A stretch of 64,000 nucleotides of DNA, taken from the NCBI RefSeq assembly GCF_002831625.1, contig NZ_CP025116.1:2223501-2287500 (forward strand), written 5' to 3'. The notes beneath the pieces are model-generated. The model was given only the letters and a program-made list of their open reading frames with translations, did no database searches and was not told where the DNA came from. A program made the position numbers and the translations under genes. Positions 61,682-64,000 of this stretch are shown one piece after another (position 1 is the stretch's first letter; each line of letters begins with the position of its first letter). This DNA comes from Nonlabens sp. MB-3u-79 (GTDB lineage Bacteria; Bacteroidota; Bacteroidia; Flavobacteriales; Flavobacteriaceae).

Positions 61682-62941
61682 TTATAAATCAATTATTTGG
61701 TGGACTCTTTTATGCCTTAAGTAACTGCTTATAATATGAGTCACTTGCTTACCTCCGTCAATAGGAGTTAATAGGCTTTTGAGCATGGAAGCATCTGTCA
61801 TTTGTATTCTTAGACTAACAAATGCATAGCCAATGACTTTTCCTTCTTCTATGAGAATGACACTGCGCTCGCTTGCCTCGCGACCTCGATCCACTATGAT
61901 CTTACTTTTCCCTAAGATGCTATACTTTTCTTTTATTTCAGTAATAATAGCTTGAGGAGATTTATTTTCTTCTTCTTGCTTTTCTAAAAAATTAGTTCCA
62001 GATTTTGAAGAAGAAAAGCTAAGTATATAATTAGGATCCTTTACAGCAGACTTTACCTGAAGCGTCGGTTGATCTTGCTTATCTACATGTATATATAATC
62101 CATGTGAGAAATTAGTTCTTTTAATCTTACCATTCAAAATAGGTTCGTGCTTTCTAACTTCTATAAATTCCTTTAGGATGGAAATTAATTCATTTCCAGT
62201 TTTTTCAAAAGTAACATCGGCTACTTGCTTTTGAATTTCTTTAGATTTTTTATTAGAACCGGTAAAGAGTTGGGTTACTCTCTTCTTTATATTTTTACTT
62301 TTTCCTATATAAATAATCTCTCTACTGGAGTTATAGATGTAAAATACTCCTGTAGTGTTGGGAACGCTTTCCAAGATTACTTTAAGATTTGCCTCTATTT
62401 TTAAAGGTTTGAAATATTTTAAACTTTGAGAAATGATCTTTTTATCGACATCTTTTTGAAGTAATAATTGAAACAATTTCACGGTAGCAAGTGCGTCACC
62501 GGTGGCTCTATGTCTATCGGTAATAGGAATTCCTAATGCTTTAGTCAGTTTGCCTAGATTAAAACTTTGTTGTTCTGGTAGAAGGCTCTGTGCTAATTCT
62601 ACTGTGCAAAGTGTCGGGCGCATGTAATCAAAGCCTAACCTGTCAAACTCTAATCGCAACATACGGTGATCAAAATCGGCATTATGTGCCACTAGGGTGA
62701 CCCCTTCGGTAATTTCTATAATTCTTTTTGCTACTTCATAGAATTTAGGAGCGCGTTTTAACATCGCGTTATTAATTCCAGTAAGTTTTACCACAAACGG
62801 CTGAATTTCTTTTTCTGGATTTACTAAGCTTGCAAACTGATCTACTATTTCATGACCGTCAAATTTATAGATGGCGACCTCAGTAATACCCTCTTCATTA
62901 TACTTTCCACCGGTGGTTTCTACATCTACTATTGCGTACAA
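61682..62941 (-). CDS. DnaQ-like exonuclease fused to a GIY-YIG domain
   Basis: A 419-residue cytoplasmic protein. Residues 1-165 are a DEDDh exonuclease like the proofreading subunit: DVETTG (6-11), HNADFDH, and the late HRATGDALAT. From about 198 a GIY-YIG nuclease domain like the UvrC N-terminus follows: GVFYIYN, IIYIGKSKNIKKRV. A C-terminal region of about 150 residues is unassigned. The start codon is TTG. This fusion is known in bacteria and probably acts in DNA repair. Confidence 0.9.
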   Translation of the reverse strand: MYAIVDVETTGGKYNEEGITEVAIYKFDGHEIVDQFASLVNPEKEIQPFVVKLTGINNAMLKRAPKFYEVAKRIIEITEGVTLVAHNADFDHRMLRLEFDRLGFDYMRPTLCTVELAQSLLPEQQSFNLGKLTKALGIPITDRHRATGDALATVKLFQLLLQKDVDKKIISQSLKYFKPLKIEANLKVILESVPNTTGVFYIYNSSREIIYIGKSKNIKKRVTQLFTGSNKKSKEIQKQVADVTFEKTGNELISILKEFIEVRKHEPILNGKIKRTNFSHGLYIHVDKQDQPTLQVKSAVKDPNYILSFSSSKSGTNFLEKQEEENKSPQAIITEIKEKYSILGKSKIIVDRGREASERSVILIEEGKVIGYAFVSLRIQMTDASMLKSLLTPIDGGKQVTHIISSYLRHKRVHQIIDL

Positions 62942-62990
62942 TTCTCCATTTTTAAAAGACCATTAGATCTATTATTATTATGCGTAAGCT

Positions 62991-63021
62991 AATAAAAAAA
63001 GCCGTGGTATAACACGGCTTT
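62991..63021 (-). terminator. Terminator of the acyl-CoA ligase gene
   Basis: On the minus strand, 9-bp stem AAAGCCGTG / CACGGCTTT with loop of six, then seven T; 23 bases after the ligase stop. Confidence 0.9.
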
Positions 63022-63043
63022 AGGTAATTTATGCAAGGACTTA

Positions 63044-64000
63044 TTAAATCTTTGAACCATAGATCTTGATGTAAAGATCTTGGTAGCGTGCTTTAATATT
63101 TCTGCGTTTTAATTTTAGAGTAGGAGTGAGGTGTTCTGCCTGGATGGTCCACTCTTCTGGAGTGAGTTCAAAGGTTTTAACACGTTCCCATTTTCCAAAT
63201 TTCTGGTTGTGTTCTTCGACTTCTCTTTGATATCTAGCGATGACTCTTTCATTGCTACACAAATCTTTCCAATTTTCAAAAGCAATTCCTTTGTGTTTTG
63301 CCCAATCAGTAAGGAATTGAAAGTTAGGCTGTATAAAGGCTGCAGGCATTTTTTCTCCTTCACCTATCACCATAATCTGTTCGATAAAACGACTTTGTTT
63401 CATCATATTTTCAATTAGTTGTGGTGCCACATATTTCCCGCCAGAAGTTTTAAACATTTCTTTTTTACGATCTGTAATTTTAAGGAAGCCTTCAGAATCA
63501 ATTTCACCTATATCTCCCGTATGGAAATAACCATTTTCATCAATTGCTTCTTTTGTTTTTTCTTCATCCTTATAATAACCCATCATGCGTTGCGGTCCAT
63601 TTATCATAATTTCTCCATCTGCAGCGATGATGACATCGGTATCTGCTAGCATTTTACCTACGGTGCCAATTTTAAAACCACCATCTCTCATATCATTAAC
63701 AGAAATTACGGGACTTGTTTCAGTAAGTCCATAACCTTCCATTACAGGAACTCCCGCAGCATTAAATACTCTTGCTAATCTAGGCTGTAAAGCTGCACTA
63801 CCACTGGCAATAGCTTTTAAATTACCGCCTAGAGCTTCTTGCCATTTAGAAAAGATTATTTTCTTTGCCAGACCTAGTTTTTTCTCGTACCACCATCCGT
63901 TTGCCCCGTAAGGTTCCCATTCGAGACCTAGTTCAACAGCCCAAAAGAATAGTTTTTTCTTTATACCGGTAAGATCACTCCCTTTTGTTATTATTTTATC
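63044..64000 (-). CDS. AMP-dependent acyl-CoA ligase, C-terminal part
   Basis: The frame is open from the right edge at 64000 to the stop at 63044, so about 318 residues are seen and the N-terminus is outside the window. An ATG at 63742 is internal. Blocks of long-chain acyl-CoA synthetases are present: GLAKKIIFSKW, ASGSAALQPRLARVFNAAG, MEGYGLTETSPVIS, GYFHTGDIGEID, FLKITDRKKEMFKTSGGKYV. It activates a fatty acid with ATP and CoA; chain length is not evident. Confidence 0.93.
   Translation of the reverse strand, partial: DKIITKGSDLTGIKKKLFFWAVELGLEWEPYGANGWWYEKKLGLAKKIIFSKWQEALGGNLKAIASGSAALQPRLARVFNAAGVPVMEGYGLTETSPVISVNDMRDGGFKIGTVGKMLADTDVIIAADGEIMINGPQRMMGYYKDEEKTKEAIDENGYFHTGDIGEIDSEGFLKITDRKKEMFKTSGGKYVAPQLIENMMKQSRFIEQIMVIGEGEKMPAAFIQPNFQFLTDWAKHKGIAFENWKDLCSNERVIARYQREVEEHNQKFGKWERVKTFELTPEEWTIQAEHLTPTLKLKRRNIKARYQDLYIKIYGSKI

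Noticed and set aside
1..64000. CRISPR array, prophage, IS element, rRNA or tRNA gene
   Set aside because: No regular spaced repeats, integrase, transposase, or cloverleaf-like sequence was recognised by eye; small RNAs could be missed without a covariance search.

Overview
The window is an AT-rich chromosomal segment from a member of Flavobacteriaceae (Bacteroidota), most likely a marine, gliding-type flavobacterium. The case rests on gene families and signals: the porQ-cmk pair and two type B sorting-domain proteins of the type IX secretion system, a DUF4834-YfhO pair, a Bacteroidota rpsA, TonB-dependent transport, and many promoters with the Bacteroidota -7 box TAnnTTTG/A just before starts with weak or no Shine-Dalgarno. 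No phage, IS element, CRISPR array, rRNA or tRNA gene was seen. Genus assignment (Nonlabens/Dokdonia-like) is only an impression.

Layout. 1-2.6 kb: edge of one gene, a 33-residue Lys-rich protein, heme A synthase (ctaA), a hexanucleotide-repeat tract and tRNA hydroxylase miaE. 2.9-6.1 kb: mtaB, porQ, cmk. 6.1-10.6 kb: accessory stretch with a 117-bp tandem duplication, a carboxypeptidase-regulatory-like protein, a membrane protein, a DUF1801 protein and a large VWA protein with a TonB-plug-like N-terminus. 10.9-16.5 kb: rpsA, pyrR-pyrB-small gene, RNase Z, a TPR membrane protein. 16.6-24.3 kb: GNAT protein and outer-membrane protein diverging from a surface-polysaccharide-like run (DUF4834, YfhO, glycosyltransferase, flippase). 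24.4-32.9 kb: an Arg/Ser/Thr/Asn-rich secreted protein, a decayed secreted-protein gene, an FAD monooxygenase with a DnaJ-like zinc-finger N-terminus, then cryptochrome, photolyase, SDR and SRPBCC genes forming a probable light/UV-response group. 33.1-40.1 kb: outer-membrane protein, pterin dehydratase, YciH, MscS, lipoprotein, C1q-like surface protein, uvrB. 40.2-47.3 kb: T9SS cargo protein, ilvE, DUF4920 lipoprotein, mnmD, pepD. 47.5-55.2 kb: vitamin B12 uptake region (btuD, btuC, btuF; cobalamin riboswitch and TonB receptor on the other strand), interrupted by a SnoaL-like lipoprotein and an HI0933-type flavoprotein. 55.2-64 kb: small membrane protein, MazG-like protein, a very large T9SS cargo protein paralogous to the first, an RsmI-type methylase, a DnaQ-GIY-YIG protein and the C-terminal part of an acyl-CoA ligase that runs off the window.

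The most striking non-gene signal is a dispersed 16-bp perfect palindrome, CGCTTTCGCGAAAGCG, found 14 times (13 exact, one with a changed first base). Half the copies are intergenic and half lie inside genes, where all three reading frames are open and encode AFAKA, LSRKR or RFRES. One copy forms the end of the PorQ signal peptide and one sits directly before the Walker A motif of BtuD. Its function cannot be decided from sequence alone; it resembles in kind, not in sequence, highly iterated palindromes, uptake sequences or nucleoid-protein sites known in other phyla.

Start sites needed correction in many places: several genes appear to use TTG, and several long open frames begin upstream of, or inside, a clear -7 promoter box.
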